DNA from: STC-54 sp964504665 | Lineage (GTDB): Bacteria; Patescibacteriota; Microgenomatia; Daviesbacterales; UBA10151 | DNA length: 64,000 bases | Direction: 5' to 3' | Assembly: GCA_964504665.1 (NCBI GenBank) | Contig: CAZDEH010000002.1 | Coordinates: forward strand, 22,502 to 86,501 | Shown: positions 30,182 through 38,062 of the stretch, piece by piece | How the letters are laid out: every line of letters starts with the position of its first letter | Numbering within the stretch: the stretch's first letter is position 1 | The notes under the pieces: model-generated | Told to the model about the DNA's origin: nothing | Database searches by the model: none | Seen by the model: only the letters and a program-made list of their open reading frames with translations | Made by a program: the position numbers and the translations under genes

Positions 30182-30903
30182 TTAATGTAATTTCCACCAA
30201 AGTTTAAAAAGATCCACATATGATTGAATAATTACCCTTATCGTTACCCCTGAAGGTTTACCATAAAGCCGATGATAGTGACTTACACTAACCTGAGCAA
30301 ATTTAAAACCAGCCTTTCTGGCTTTCATCACGAGTTCCGCATTAATCATTCCTCCTCTGGTAGACTCCAAAGGTGGAATTGTCTCCAAAACTTTTTTATT
30401 CACCATTTTAAAACCAGTATCTACATCTTTCACTCTAAGACCTAAAACTAAAAATAGGGACAAAGCCCAGCCGGTAGNNNNNNNNNNAAACTTTGCCAAG
30501 ATCTTTCAACATTTTTATAAGGATCACTTCTTTTAACTTTATAAGCATAAATCACATCTGCTTCTTTGGCACACTCTAAAAATTTTGTCACCTCTCCAAA
30601 ATCAAATTGCCCGTCTACATCTGTATAAACTATCCAGTCATATTGTGCATTAGCAAAGCCAGTACGAAGTGCACATCCATATCCACCGTTAGACTGATGA
30701 ACAGCTTTTATAAAATCATATTTTTTCGCTAAATTATCAATAACCTCTGGACTTTTATCTTTTGAGCCATCATCTACCAGGATAATTTCGTATTTTTTTA
30801 AATCAAGTGTTCTTAAAACTTTTATTGCTTTTTCAACCGTAACAATAATATTTTTCTCTTCATTATAAATCGGGAAAAAGACAGATAGTGCATCAATACT
30901 CAT
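30182..30903 (-). CDS. GT2 polyprenyl-phosphate sugar synthase, split by a 10-N gap
   Basis: Two reading frames on either side of N at 30478-30487 make one DPM-like enzyme. The N-terminal part has SVFFPIYNEEKN, ILVDDGSKDKSPEV, GGYGCALRTGF, the metal motif YTDVDGQFDFGEV and VERSWQS; after the gap TGWALSLFLVLGLRVKDVDTGFKMVNKK continues the conserved DTGFK motif and ends in WWKLH. The gap must really be 2 modulo 3 in length. I chose the ATG at 30903, not one 36 nt upstream, because TATAAT lies 7 nt before it and inside the longer reading frame. About 240 residues in all. First gene of the leftward unit running to 12999. Confidence 0.87.
30478..30487. other. assembly gap (10 N) with wrong length modulo 3
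   Basis: The coding frame shifts across this gap within a single GT2 gene; the flanks are otherwise colinear with the family. Confidence 0.95.
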
Positions 30904-30910
30904 AAAGATT

Positions 30911-30939
30911 ATTATATTTTGTTTATTAGAGTAGCACAA
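30911..30939 (-). promoter_or_regulatory. promoter for leftward unit (TTGTGC-17-TATAAT, leaderless)
   Basis: Minus-strand TATAAT at 30916-30911 with TTGTGC at 30939-30934 (17-nt spacer). The ATG follows the -10 box after 7 nt, which decides the start of the GT2 gene. A divergent TATGCT (30951-30956) precedes the rightward gene at 30968. Confidence 0.65.
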
Positions 30940-30967
30940 TAAGACAAGGTTATGCTAACATAAATTT

Positions 30968-32137
30968 ATGAAACATATTCTAAAAGATCTACTTCTCTTA
31001 ACCTTTTTAACATTAAGTACTGTTTTTATTGTCTGGTTCCCGTTTTATTTAAAATTGGATAATTTTCTTGGACTGAACTTTTCATCAGGGATTGAATCTA
31101 TTTACCGTAATTTTGATGGTTTGGAATATATAATTATTTCTAAATCATTATACCAACCACAAATTATTGCTCACTTACCCCAATCACTTTCTGCTAATTA
31201 TTACGCTGCTCACTTTCCGGGCTATGCACTTTTAATACTTCTAGCTGCACCTTTTTTTGGATTCTTAAAATCAATGCTCATAATTTCAACACTTTTTACA
31301 CTAGGATCAGTTTTTGCTTTCTATTATTTAATTAAAGATTTTAAGCTAAGTAGTCACCCTTTATTACTATCATCTATCTTTTTAGTTTTACCAGCAAGAT
31401 GGTTAATTGTTCACAGTGTTGGTTCTGCCGAACCGGTTTTTATCTTTTTTACTATTTTAACTTTTTATTTTTTTATGAAGTTTGAAGAAAATAAAAACTT
31501 TAAATTTATTTGGCTAACAGCTTTTTCAGGAATGTTAGCACAATTCACCAGACCTCCAGGAATACTTATCTTTATTACACTTGTAATTTTTATATTATGG
31601 AAAATATTCTTATTAAATAAGACGAAAGGCTTTCGTCGTACAATATCGTCTCTTCTCCCCTACTCCCCTATCTTCTTTATCCCTCTTACTCTACTTACAA
31701 TCTTCTACTGGTACTCATTAACTTATCATGATTTTTTTGCTTATTTTCATTCAGGTGATAATATCCATTTAACATTTCCCCCTTTTCAGGTTTTCAATAA
31801 AGATCAGTTTTGGGTAGGAGACATCTGGCTTGAAGATATTGTTTATATTTTTATTCTTGGCTTTTTGGGAGGACTTACCTTAATAAAACAGAAGCTCTAT
31901 CCGATTGCTTTCTTTGTCCTAACATATTTAACAGCTTCTACCTTGATTGCTCACAGAGACATCAGCAGGTATATCCTACCGATTTTTCCATTTGTTCTAA
32001 TAGCTTTTGAAAAAGTTTTGGTGTCGCGTGAGTTTAAAGTGGTTTTAGTCATTGTCGCTTTAGCAATTTATTTATATGCGGAGAATTTCTTAATTTCCAA
32101 CACAGCCCCATATCCTAACCTTCAACTTTTTAATTAA
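30968..32137 (+). CDS. GT-C membrane transferase, PIG-V-like
   Basis: 389 residues, about nine helices. The first outer loop has RNFDGLEYIIISKSLY (Asp motif), then AAHFPGYALLILLAAPFF near 80, HSVGSAEPVFIFFTIL near 145, and FTRPPGILIF near 190. These correspond to the W/F-DG, FFPLYP-like, SEP-F and TRPxG blocks of PIG-V-type mannosyltransferases (PF04188), which use lipid-phosphomannose. It stands alone on the plus strand between two leftward units, and its stop overlaps the convergent GT2-GtrA gene by 4 nt. Function is by family only. Confidence 0.78.
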   Translation: MKHILKDLLLLTFLTLSTVFIVWFPFYLKLDNFLGLNFSSGIESIYRNFDGLEYIIISKSLYQPQIIAHLPQSLSANYYAAHFPGYALLILLAAPFFGFLKSMLIISTLFTLGSVFAFYYLIKDFKLSSHPLLLSSIFLVLPARWLIVHSVGSAEPVFIFFTILTFYFFMKFEENKNFKFIWLTAFSGMLAQFTRPPGILIFITLVIFILWKIFLLNKTKGFRRTISSLLPYSPIFFIPLTLLTIFYWYSLTYHDFFAYFHSGDNIHLTFPPFQVFNKDQFWVGDIWLEDIVYIFILGFLGGLTLIKQKLYPIAFFVLTYLTASTLIAHRDISRYILPIFPFVLIAFEKVLVSREFKVVLVIVALAIYLYAENFLISNTAPYPNLQLFN

Positions 32138-33315
32138 TCTTCTTTGTTTTTCCAGGTGACTAAGTGATTTACCATAAAATTCCAAACCATTACTGGCGGG
32201 ATGGTTGCAAAAAAATAGAAGTTATTATTAGCAATCTTTCTGTCAAAAACTTCTACGAACCCACTTCCAAACATCAGATCTAATAATTTAACTATTAATA
32301 CACCCAATCCAATTCCACCCAAACTAACCAAATTATATATCAAAAATTTTTGCCATAAACTTGTTTTTGTTTTTCGGTAACGGAATGTCCAAAAATTATT
32401 CCAAGTAAAATTATTAATTACTCCCGTCTCTGCCGAAAAACCTTTCGCCATAGCAGGAGTAAAACCAAATCCATTAATAAAAAGTTTATAAAATGCAAAA
32501 TCAACTAATGTTCCGGTAAAACCAACAATGCCAAATTTTATAAAAGTCTTGGCTCTTCTGGTTAATTTAAAAAAAGGAATGTTATAACCCCATTTGTGAA
32601 GCCTCGCATCTATAGCATATGTAATTACATCATATGTATAATTAAAAACTTTATTTTTAGAATATCCTTCTTCTCTATTTTTAAAATATAGTGGGACTTC
32701 CTTATATTTAGCTCCTGCCAAAATAGCTTCATTTAAAAAAGCCGGTTGAACAATGTAAGACTGTTCTTTCCAGGGTAACCTTGTCAGATTAATTTTGTTA
32801 AATAATTCCGGAGTAAAAGCTCTGGCGGAATTTGTAAATTCACCAATATCTGTTGGTCCCATAACAAAACGGCAAAAAGTACAAGAACCCCAAGTAAAAA
32901 TCCTGCGGAGAAGTGTGAGATCATTTTTCCCACCCTTAATAAATCTTGAACCAATTGCTAAAGAAAAACCTTCATCTATTACCTTAAGTAATCTTGGTAA
33001 AACATCTGCTTTTACCTGACCATCTGCGTCAAGTTGGGCTAGAGCATCCGGTTTAAAATTCTTGATGGAATATTTATGACCTTCAATAATTGCTACTCCT
33101 AAACCTTTACCAACAGTAATAGCATGAACGTTTTGGTGTTTTCTGGAAATTTTTTGAGCTATGGCAAATGTCCCATCAGGGGAAGAGCTATCGGCAACTA
33201 ATATTTCAAATTTCCATCCCAGTGTATTTTTTTCTTGGTTTAAAACTTCTGCAACAAATTTTTCCAGGTTTTCTTTTTCGTTATAAGTATAAAGTAAGAT
33301 TGCTACTTTTTTCAT
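32134..33315 (-). CDS. GT2 polyprenyl-phosphate sugar synthase with C-terminal GtrA domain
   Basis: 393 residues from the ATG at 33315, placed 2 nt after the gmd stop; the longer reading frame upstream is inside gmd and was not used. Residues 1-240 are DPM1-like GT2: KVAILLYTYNEKENLEKF, ILVADSSSPDGT, QLDADGQVKADV, GSRFIKGG. Residues about 255-393 form a four-helix GtrA domain (FIKFGIVGFTGTLVDFAFYKL, NNFTWNNFWTFRYR, WNFMVNHLVTWK). The GT2 part makes polyprenyl-phosphate sugar, and GtrA-family proteins are thought to flip it outward. This fusion therefore may supply donors to the GT-C enzymes. Co-transcribed with the nucleotide-sugar genes. Confidence 0.9.
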   Translation of the reverse strand: MKKVAILLYTYNEKENLEKFVAEVLNQEKNTLGWKFEILVADSSSPDGTFAIAQKISRKHQNVHAITVGKGLGVAIIEGHKYSIKNFKPDALAQLDADGQVKADVLPRLLKVIDEGFSLAIGSRFIKGGKNDLTLLRRIFTWGSCTFCRFVMGPTDIGEFTNSARAFTPELFNKINLTRLPWKEQSYIVQPAFLNEAILAGAKYKEVPLYFKNREEGYSKNKVFNYTYDVITYAIDARLHKWGYNIPFFKLTRRAKTFIKFGIVGFTGTLVDFAFYKLFINGFGFTPAMAKGFSAETGVINNFTWNNFWTFRYRKTKTSLWQKFLIYNLVSLGGIGLGVLIVKLLDLMFGSGFVEVFDRKIANNNFYFFATIPPVMVWNFMVNHLVTWKNKED

Positions 33316-33317
33316 AC

Positions 33318-34331
33318 CTAAGAAAACTTGGCTAAATCTGAATGAACCATAATTTTGACCAAATCTTGAAAGGATGTTTTTGGTTCCCAACCTAAAATCT
33401 TTTTGGCTTTGGAAAAATCTCCGCATAACGGACCCGTTTGGGTGGGTGGAATAAAATGGGGATCTGTTACTACATAGTCTTTCCATTTCATACCAACCGT
33501 AGCAAAAGCTTCCCGGGCAAAATCTTCGACGGTGTGAATTTCACCGGTAGCAATAATAAAATCATCTGCCTTATCTTGTTGCAATATTAACCACATTGCT
33601 TCGACATAATCTGGTGCATAACCCCAATCTCTCTTAGCTCCTAAATCCCCTAGCTTCAATTTCCCATTTTGAATCACTGAATCACCAATTTCATTTAGGG
33701 GTAATCCTTCAATTTTACAATTTTTAATACACGCTACAGCGGCAGTAATTTTGCGGGTAACAAAATTTAAACCTCTTCTTGGACTTTCATGATTAAATAA
33801 AATTCCGCAGGCAATAAACTGAGGATTATTTTTATCAGTTCTGGCAATTCTTGCCATATGATGGGCAAAAACTTTAGCTGCTGCGTAAGGATTTTGTGGC
33901 ACTAAAGGTGTACTTTCATTTTGAGGAACTTCTAGAGGCGCACCAAACATTTCTGAAGTTGAGGCTTGATAAATTTTCGCCTCTGGAACAATTTCTTTAG
34001 CACGGTTGAAAACTTGAACAGCTCCGATTCCTGTAATAAGTGAGGTCCCAATTTTATCATTAAAAGAAGCAAGCGGTGAGGTTTGAGCAGCTAAATTATA
34101 TATTTCATCAGGCTTAAAATCGAGCAGCGCCAATGCTATGGATTCAGGAGAGGATAGATCACCATAATAAATTTTAATTTCATCACGGATATCTTTGATA
34201 TTACTCAGCTCATTTGTGGCAGTTCTCCTCATTAAACCACCTACTGCATAATCTTTTTTAAGGAGAAACTCGGAAAGATATGAACCGTCTTGTCCAGTAA
34301 TTCCTGTAATAAATGCTCTCTTTTTAATCAT
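33318..34331 (-). CDS. gmd: GDP-mannose 4,6-dehydratase
   Basis: 337 residues, normal length. Converts GDP-D-mannose to GDP-4-keto-6-deoxy-D-mannose in the cytoplasm. Signatures: NADP-binding FITGITGQDGSYLSEFLL, LMRRTATNE, NLAAQTSPLASF, catalytic region STSEMFG with T-E, YAAAKVFAHHM (YxxxK), FNHESPRRGLNFVTRKIT, and GDLGAKRDWGYAPDYVEAMW. All are diagnostic of Gmd. It lies with rmlD-like and rmlC-like genes and two bases upstream of the GT2-GtrA gene. The product is a precursor of GDP-fucose, GDP-rhamnose or related 6-deoxyhexoses; no fcl was identified, so the reductase partner is open. Confidence 0.95.
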   Translation of the reverse strand: MIKKRAFITGITGQDGSYLSEFLLKKDYAVGGLMRRTATNELSNIKDIRDEIKIYYGDLSSPESIALALLDFKPDEIYNLAAQTSPLASFNDKIGTSLITGIGAVQVFNRAKEIVPEAKIYQASTSEMFGAPLEVPQNESTPLVPQNPYAAAKVFAHHMARIARTDKNNPQFIACGILFNHESPRRGLNFVTRKITAAVACIKNCKIEGLPLNEIGDSVIQNGKLKLGDLGAKRDWGYAPDYVEAMWLILQQDKADDFIIATGEIHTVEDFAREAFATVGMKWKDYVVTDPHFIPPTQTGPLCGDFSKAKKILGWEPKTSFQDLVKIMVHSDLAKFS

Positions 34332-34349
34332 AATATTTTTATCTTTAGA

Positions 34350-35231
34350 TCATACAATTTGTTGCCTAAATTTATCAATACTCTCTTCAATACTATGGAG
34401 AATTCCCGTACCGAAATACTTTGTAAATTTATCAACACTTAACCATCCATATTGAAGTCTCTTGGCAATCCTTGTTTTATTATAGTCCTGAAGTTTGATA
34501 GGCTTTACCAAATTTTTATCAAACCCGAATTTACCTGCAATAATTTTGGCTAAATCAAAAGGGGTTGTGGAAGAAGATGAAACTGTATGAAATATTCCTG
34601 TTGTTTGACTTTCAATAATTTTGTCTAAGGCATTTGCGACGTCGTCAACTAAAACCGGAGTAACAATTTGATCATCTATGGCAGTTATTTCCTTACCTAA
34701 CGTCAACTCACTTAAAAAAAACCTAACGATATCTTGTTTTAAATCATATTTACTGGAAAATGGCATAGAAATCCGGATAATTGTTGTCTTTCCTTTACTA
34801 CCCAAAATAAATTTTTCTCCAAAATATTTAGTTTCTCCATACCAGTCTACCGGATTTTGTCTATCCTCTTCTCTATATGGCTCATTATTCTTTGTCCCGT
34901 CAAAAACATAATCCGTGGAGTAGTGAATAAAATGCTTCTTCACTTCGTAGCAAATTTCGCACAAATCCTTCACCGCCAACGCATTAAGCCTATACACTAA
35001 ACCACTTTCATCCCCCTTCTCTTCTTCTGCCTTATCAACATTAGTAAATGCCGCATAATTAATAACCATTTCCGCTGGCTGGCTTTTAACAAAACTAAAT
35101 AAAGAATCTTTATTTAAAATATCTAAATCATCTATTTCAGGAGAAATAATGTCGTATTTATTTTGAAATAACGAAATAAATTTTGAACCAACCAAACCAG
35201 CACCGCCAAAAATTAACAATTTCTGTTTCAT
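34350..35231 (-). CDS. rfbD: dTDP-4-dehydrorhamnose reductase-like SDR
   Basis: 293 residues, right length for RmlD. N-terminal KLLIFGGAGLVGSKFI (GxxGxxG), DLDILNKDSL, VINYAAFTNVDKAEEE, HYSTDYVFDGTKNNEPYRE and the YGETKYFGEKFI YxxxK motif. RmlD reduces dTDP-4-keto-L-rhamnose to dTDP-L-rhamnose with NADPH. Because no rmlA or rmlB is present in the window while gmd is next door, a GDP-sugar reductase (as in GDP-rhamnose formation) is an alternative. The start overlaps the rmlC-like stop by 4 nt. Confidence 0.88.
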   Translation of the reverse strand: MKQKLLIFGGAGLVGSKFISLFQNKYDIISPEIDDLDILNKDSLFSFVKSQPAEMVINYAAFTNVDKAEEEKGDESGLVYRLNALAVKDLCEICYEVKKHFIHYSTDYVFDGTKNNEPYREEDRQNPVDWYGETKYFGEKFILGSKGKTTIIRISMPFSSKYDLKQDIVRFFLSELTLGKEITAIDDQIVTPVLVDDVANALDKIIESQTTGIFHTVSSSSTTPFDLAKIIAGKFGFDKNLVKPIKLQDYNKTRIAKRLQYGWLSVDKFTKYFGTGILHSIEESIDKFRQQIV

Positions 35232-35767
35232 CTGCCGGAAAATTTTTCCTTAAAAGTAATATTTTTCTGGTCTTTTTCAGAAAGTTCTGGAGATTCAGTT
35301 TGCCATTTAATATTTAAGTCTGGATCATTCCATATGAGACCATACTCGCTATTTGGAGTCCAATAATCACTGACTAAATAAGTATAATCCGCTTCCTCAC
35401 TGGTAACTAAAAAAGCATTCCCACAACCAGGAGGTAAAAAAATTGCTGATTTGGTGTCTTCTCCCAAAGAAAATGAGATCCATTTGCCAAAGGTAGGAGA
35501 AGATTTTCGGAGATCTACAACAATCTCTTGCACTCTTCCTCTGGTAACATAAATAAGTTTAGACCAGGGAGCAACATGAATTCCTCTTAAAGTAAAGCGT
35601 TTAGACCTGGAATGATTTTGTTGGACAATTTCAAACGGTTTTCCCGTTAATTCCTCCAACTCGTTTTTCCTAAAGGTTTCGTGAAAAAATCCTCTATCGT
35701 CCTGGAGAATTGGTCGGTCTATAAGAAGTACACCCTCAATATCAGTTTTCTGGATCGTATCACTCAT
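35228..35767 (-). CDS. rfbC: dTDP-4-dehydrorhamnose 3,5-epimerase-like protein, active-site variant
   Basis: 179 residues, cupin fold, RmlC length. Recognisable blocks: VLLIDRPILQDDRGFFHETFRKNEL, TLRGIHVAPWSKLIYVTRG, VVDLRKSSPTFGKW, LIWNDPDLNIKW. The first catalytic His (LRGIH) and the following Lys are kept. The second conserved motif, usually F-A-H-G-F, is CGNAF here, so the second active-site His is replaced by Asn. That argues for altered chemistry (single epimerisation or isomerisation) or another substrate, possibly the Gmd product. Translationally coupled to rfbD by 4 nt. Confidence 0.82.
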   Translation of the reverse strand: MSDTIQKTDIEGVLLIDRPILQDDRGFFHETFRKNELEELTGKPFEIVQQNHSRSKRFTLRGIHVAPWSKLIYVTRGRVQEIVVDLRKSSPTFGKWISFSLGEDTKSAIFLPPGCGNAFLVTSEEADYTYLVSDYWTPNSEYGLIWNDPDLNIKWQTESPELSEKDQKNITFKEKFSGR

Positions 35768-35770
35768 TTT

Positions 35771-36031
35771 TTAAATTAAAAAACTTTGAATAACTACTAA
35801 AGCTAAAATAGCAATTAAAATGTATTCTATCACAATCTCTATAATCAAAGTTTTCTCACGGAAGTGATGAATTAACGCTAGTATTAAATATATTATGGTG
35901 GCAATAAAAAAGACAATGAATTGTTTTTGAGGAGCAAATCTAAACCAAAATAGAATGCTTAATAAGATAGGAATAGTAATAATAAAGATAGTATTCGAAC
36001 TTAATTTCTTAATAATTAATCTTTGAATCAT
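35771..36031 (-). CDS. small three-helix membrane protein, unknown
   Basis: 86 residues made almost wholly of three hydrophobic segments (about 13-32, 36-54 and 64-86), separated by RFAPQKQ and HHFREKT. It begins in an ATGA overlap with the CAP-domain gene and ends 3 nt before the rfbC-like start, so it is coexpressed. I do not recognise a family. It is too small for a transporter, and an accessory role beside the CAP protein or the sugar genes is only a guess. Confidence 0.65.
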   Translation of the reverse strand: MIQRLIIKKLSSNTIFIITIPILLSILFWFRFAPQKQFIVFFIATIIYLILALIHHFREKTLIIEIVIEYILIAILALVVIQSFLI

Positions 36032-36924
36032 AATATTTCCCCTGTTTTAATTAAAATTAACGAAGCTCCTGATAGAGCTAGAAAACTTAAGTGAGCAAAA
36101 TGCTGTGAGGATAATCTGAATACTCCTCTCCGTTTTAGAATGATGAAATCCAACAGCAATAAAATAGCCATCAAAGCAAAAATAGTTATTCCAGCGGTTT
36201 TGGCAACAACAGAAGGATCGATTAAAGCATCTCTGACTGGTGTGTTGTTTGTCCCGGCTACCCTTAGTATACGGTCAGGAGAAGTATTCCCAGATTTAAC
36301 TACAATTTTTTGCCCATTTACATTCACCTGAGGTTGCGGAGTAACAGCTCGACTGACAGCTCCATAAGGAAGCCCAAACATCTGCACTATTACGGTTGTC
36401 CTCTGACCTTGCAACACCCCTTCCTCAACTGCTATACCGATATCTTGATACTTAGGATTTAAAATATTCTCTTTATGAGATGAAGATGCCATCCAAGCTT
36501 TTACTATATCATCTGCTGTGTAAAAATTACGGGCTAAGTTTTCCCCGGCATAGGAAAATCTATATCCGGCTCTATTTATAAAACCCCATGGGTCTTTGCC
36601 ACTTGGAGCAAAATGGGCCCAATAATTTTCTTCAAACATGTTTTGGGCTTTGAGTGTCGCAGCTTGTGACAATGCACTATTATAAATAAGCGGTGGAAGT
36701 CCCATTTTTTGCCGTTCCATATTAGTGTCTTCAATAATTTTATCAACACTAAGACTGGCATTAACACCTAAAATTCCCGGTTTATAAATAGAAACAAGAT
36801 CTATTCCTACCCGGACTAAAATAAAAATTAAAATATAAATTACAAGAAAATGCCAAGATAGAAGTTTAGCTTTTGCATGTGTCTCAGGATGGGGAAGAAA
36901 ATAATGTGAGATTTTCTTGAACAT
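36028..36924 (-). CDS. membrane-anchored CAP (SCP/PR-1) domain protein
   Basis: 298 residues from the ATG at 36924; an in-frame TTG 24 nt upstream would place the start before the -10 box and was rejected. Helix near 23-43, CAP domain about 55-190 with YWAHFAPSGKDPWGF, YAGENLARNFYTADDIVKAWMASSSHKENIL and DIGIAVEEG, keeping the His/Glu pairs of the CAP cavity. A linker (about 190-240) and two C-terminal helices follow. Bacterial CAP proteins are secreted or surface-held and of poorly known role; YkwD-like ones are linked to spores and cell wall. Its anchoring suggests an envelope function. Confidence 0.88.
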   Translation of the reverse strand: MFKKISHYFLPHPETHAKAKLLSWHFLVIYILIFILVRVGIDLVSIYKPGILGVNASLSVDKIIEDTNMERQKMGLPPLIYNSALSQAATLKAQNMFEENYWAHFAPSGKDPWGFINRAGYRFSYAGENLARNFYTADDIVKAWMASSSHKENILNPKYQDIGIAVEEGVLQGQRTTVIVQMFGLPYGAVSRAVTPQPQVNVNGQKIVVKSGNTSPDRILRVAGTNNTPVRDALIDPSVVAKTAGITIFALMAILLLLDFIILKRRGVFRLSSQHFAHLSFLALSGASLILIKTGEIL

Positions 36925-36931
36925 TAACAAT

Positions 36932-36937
36932 AGTTTA
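36932..36937 (-). promoter_or_regulatory. -10 box TAAACT before the CAP-domain gene
   Basis: Minus-strand TAAACT ends 7 nt before the ATG at 36924. No good -35 at 17-nt spacing. It supports the short start and an internal leaderless transcript. Confidence 0.4.
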
Positions 36938-36951
36938 CCACGAGTCAAACT

Positions 36952-37293
36952 TTAGGTGTACTGCAGTTTTACAGGAGTATTTAATTTTCCATTTACCGGA
37001 ATATTGAGAGCAAACCCTAAAGCCTGGGCAACTGACGCACCAACTTTAAGCCCAGTATAAGAACCTGGTCCAGTATCCACCTCAACATCATCTAAATCTT
37101 TCCATCTTTCAATCCGGGATTGGATTTGACTTGGCGATCCGGGATTGTAAGTTTGCATCAGCTCCATAATCAGTGGTAATAAAACCTGAGAGCCATATTC
37201 ATTTTCCTCACTCAAACTTTCTATAATTTTCCCATCTTTTATTAAAGAAACTGTAATAACTTTTCGATCCTTGGTATTTATCTGCAAAATCAT
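36952..37293 (-). CDS. tsaB: short TsaB-like protein (tRNA t6A biosynthesis)
   Basis: 113 residues from the ATG at 37293, 6 nt after a TAAAAT box; an in-frame TTG two codons upstream was not used. ILQINTKDRKVITVSL and DTGPGSYTGLKVGASVAQALGFALNIPV are diagnostic of TsaB/YeaZ, the ASKHA-fold partner of TsaD in making N6-threonylcarbamoyladenosine at tRNA A37. Usual TsaB is about 220-230 residues, so only the N-terminal lobe is present. An internal stretch (NPGSPSQIQSRIERW, about residues 49-63) is encoded by a palindromic repeat doublet. tsaE is at 44007; no tsaD or tsaC was seen here. Confidence 0.85.
   Translation of the reverse strand: MILQINTKDRKVITVSLIKDGKIIESLSEENEYGSQVLLPLIMELMQTYNPGSPSQIQSRIERWKDLDDVEVDTGPGSYTGLKVGASVAQALGFALNIPVNGKLNTPVKLQYT
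37110..37147 (-). repeat. REP-like doublet inside tsaB coding sequence
   Basis: Minus strand: CAATCCCGGATCG (37147-37135) and CAATCCCGGATTG (37122-37110), 25 nt apart start to start. The same 13-mer doublet with the same 25-nt period lies upstream of the RAYT gene at 63123-63160. In tsaB it is read in frame. Confidence 0.85.
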
Positions 37294-37299
37294 ACTCAA

Positions 37300-37305
37300 A
37301 TTTTA
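37300..37305 (-). promoter_or_regulatory. -10 box TAAAAT before tsaB
   Basis: Minus-strand TAAAAT, 6 nt from the ATG at 37293. No clear -35. Consistent with a leaderless start for the leftward tsaB-CAP-sugar unit. Confidence 0.45.
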
Positions 37306-37390
37306 CCACGACCTACATAATTTCCCTATGGAAGAAATAAAACAGGTGGAAATACCTTACCATCTTGGGAGTGGAAAAAATTTTGAGGCT

Positions 37391-37405
37391 CCAATCCCGG
37401 ATTGG
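37391..37405. repeat. solitary REP-like palindrome
   Basis: CCAATCCCGGATTGG, arms of 7 nt around a central C. Same core as the repeats in tsaB and around the RAYT gene. Lies between tsaB and the unknown gene at 37476. Confidence 0.8.
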
Positions 37406-37439
37406 AAGGCTAAATACTAGCTCACCTACAAATCTGTAT

Positions 37440-37466
37440 TTGACAGTTTTGATAAATTAGTATAAA
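37440..37466 (+). promoter_or_regulatory. promoter TTGACA / TATAAA
   Basis: Perfect TTGACA at 37440-37445 and TATAAA at 37461-37466 (15-nt spacer; TAAATT at 37463 would give 17). ATG follows 9 nt after the -10. Confidence 0.65.
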
Positions 37467-37475
37467 TTACAGAGC

Positions 37476-37874
37476 ATGACAGAAACAAGGCGAGATTCAG
37501 AAGCAAGTGAAAGACCTTTAATAGATGATATTACTGATTCGATAGCCCAAAAATTTAGAAACAATGTCTTCCTTGAAAGACCTGCTGGTTTACCCAGAGA
37601 ATTGTATACAGAATTTAACGCAGCTGATGAAGTGATTACAGAGCTAAAAGATCAAGGCATTTTTGGTATCCCCTTACTTGGATTATTAATTCAACAAACA
37701 TCTCTAAATCCAAACCAAATCCGATCTTATGAAGATATAGCAGGGGCAGAAAATTGGGACACTTTTATAAGGGAAACAATAAATTCAATTATGGTTGCAG
37801 AAGCTGCAATTAGACATCCTGATCTAGATGAAATCTACCATAGCAGATGCCAACAATATCCAGATGCCTTTTAA
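37476..37874 (+). CDS. hypothetical protein, soluble, alpha-helical
   Basis: 132 residues, no signal peptide or membrane segment. The N-terminal 15 residues are charged and probably disordered (TETRRDSEASERP). The rest reads as helices with a short hydrophobic stretch GIFGIPLLGLLIQQ near 63-76. C-terminal part has a single Cys (SRCQQ). I do not recognise a family. A good promoter (TTGACA, TATAAA) directly before the ATG makes it a credible gene. It is monocistronic between a REP palindrome and an inverted-repeat-rich spacer. Confidence 0.65.
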   Translation: MTETRRDSEASERPLIDDITDSIAQKFRNNVFLERPAGLPRELYTEFNAADEVITELKDQGIFGIPLLGLLIQQTSLNPNQIRSYEDIAGAENWDTFIRETINSIMVAEAAIRHPDLDEIYHSRCQQYPDAF

Positions 37875-38062
37875 AATGTAACTTTATAAATTAACCTCAC
37901 CAGACAACGCCTGGGAGCTTATGACTATAGGAAATTACTTTTATTCACCCTAGGGGTGGATTTATATTCACACCTCAGAATTTTTATCCAGTTTTAGGTC
38001 TATTTAAATTTAGCTTCCCCACTTGACATGTGGGAATGTATTTTCTAATTTTAGCATAATAG
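37875..38062. other. gene-free spacer with two inverted repeats
   Basis: Holds CACCCTAGGGGTG (37946-37958, followed by a partial second CACACCT copy) and a hairpin TTCCCCAC...GTGGGAA (38015-38036, loop TTGACAT, one bulge). Neither is followed by a clear T-run, so a terminator role is not supported. No coding signal seen. Confidence 0.45.

Noticed and set aside
33316..33486. N-terminal 57-residue extension of the GT2-GtrA protein
   Set aside because: It reads the end of gmd in another frame; the family start motif begins at the ATG at 33315.
38015..38036. Hairpin TTCCCCAC...GTGGGAA as a terminator for the 37476 gene
   Set aside because: No T-run follows, and one base is bulged; kept only as an inverted repeat in the spacer.
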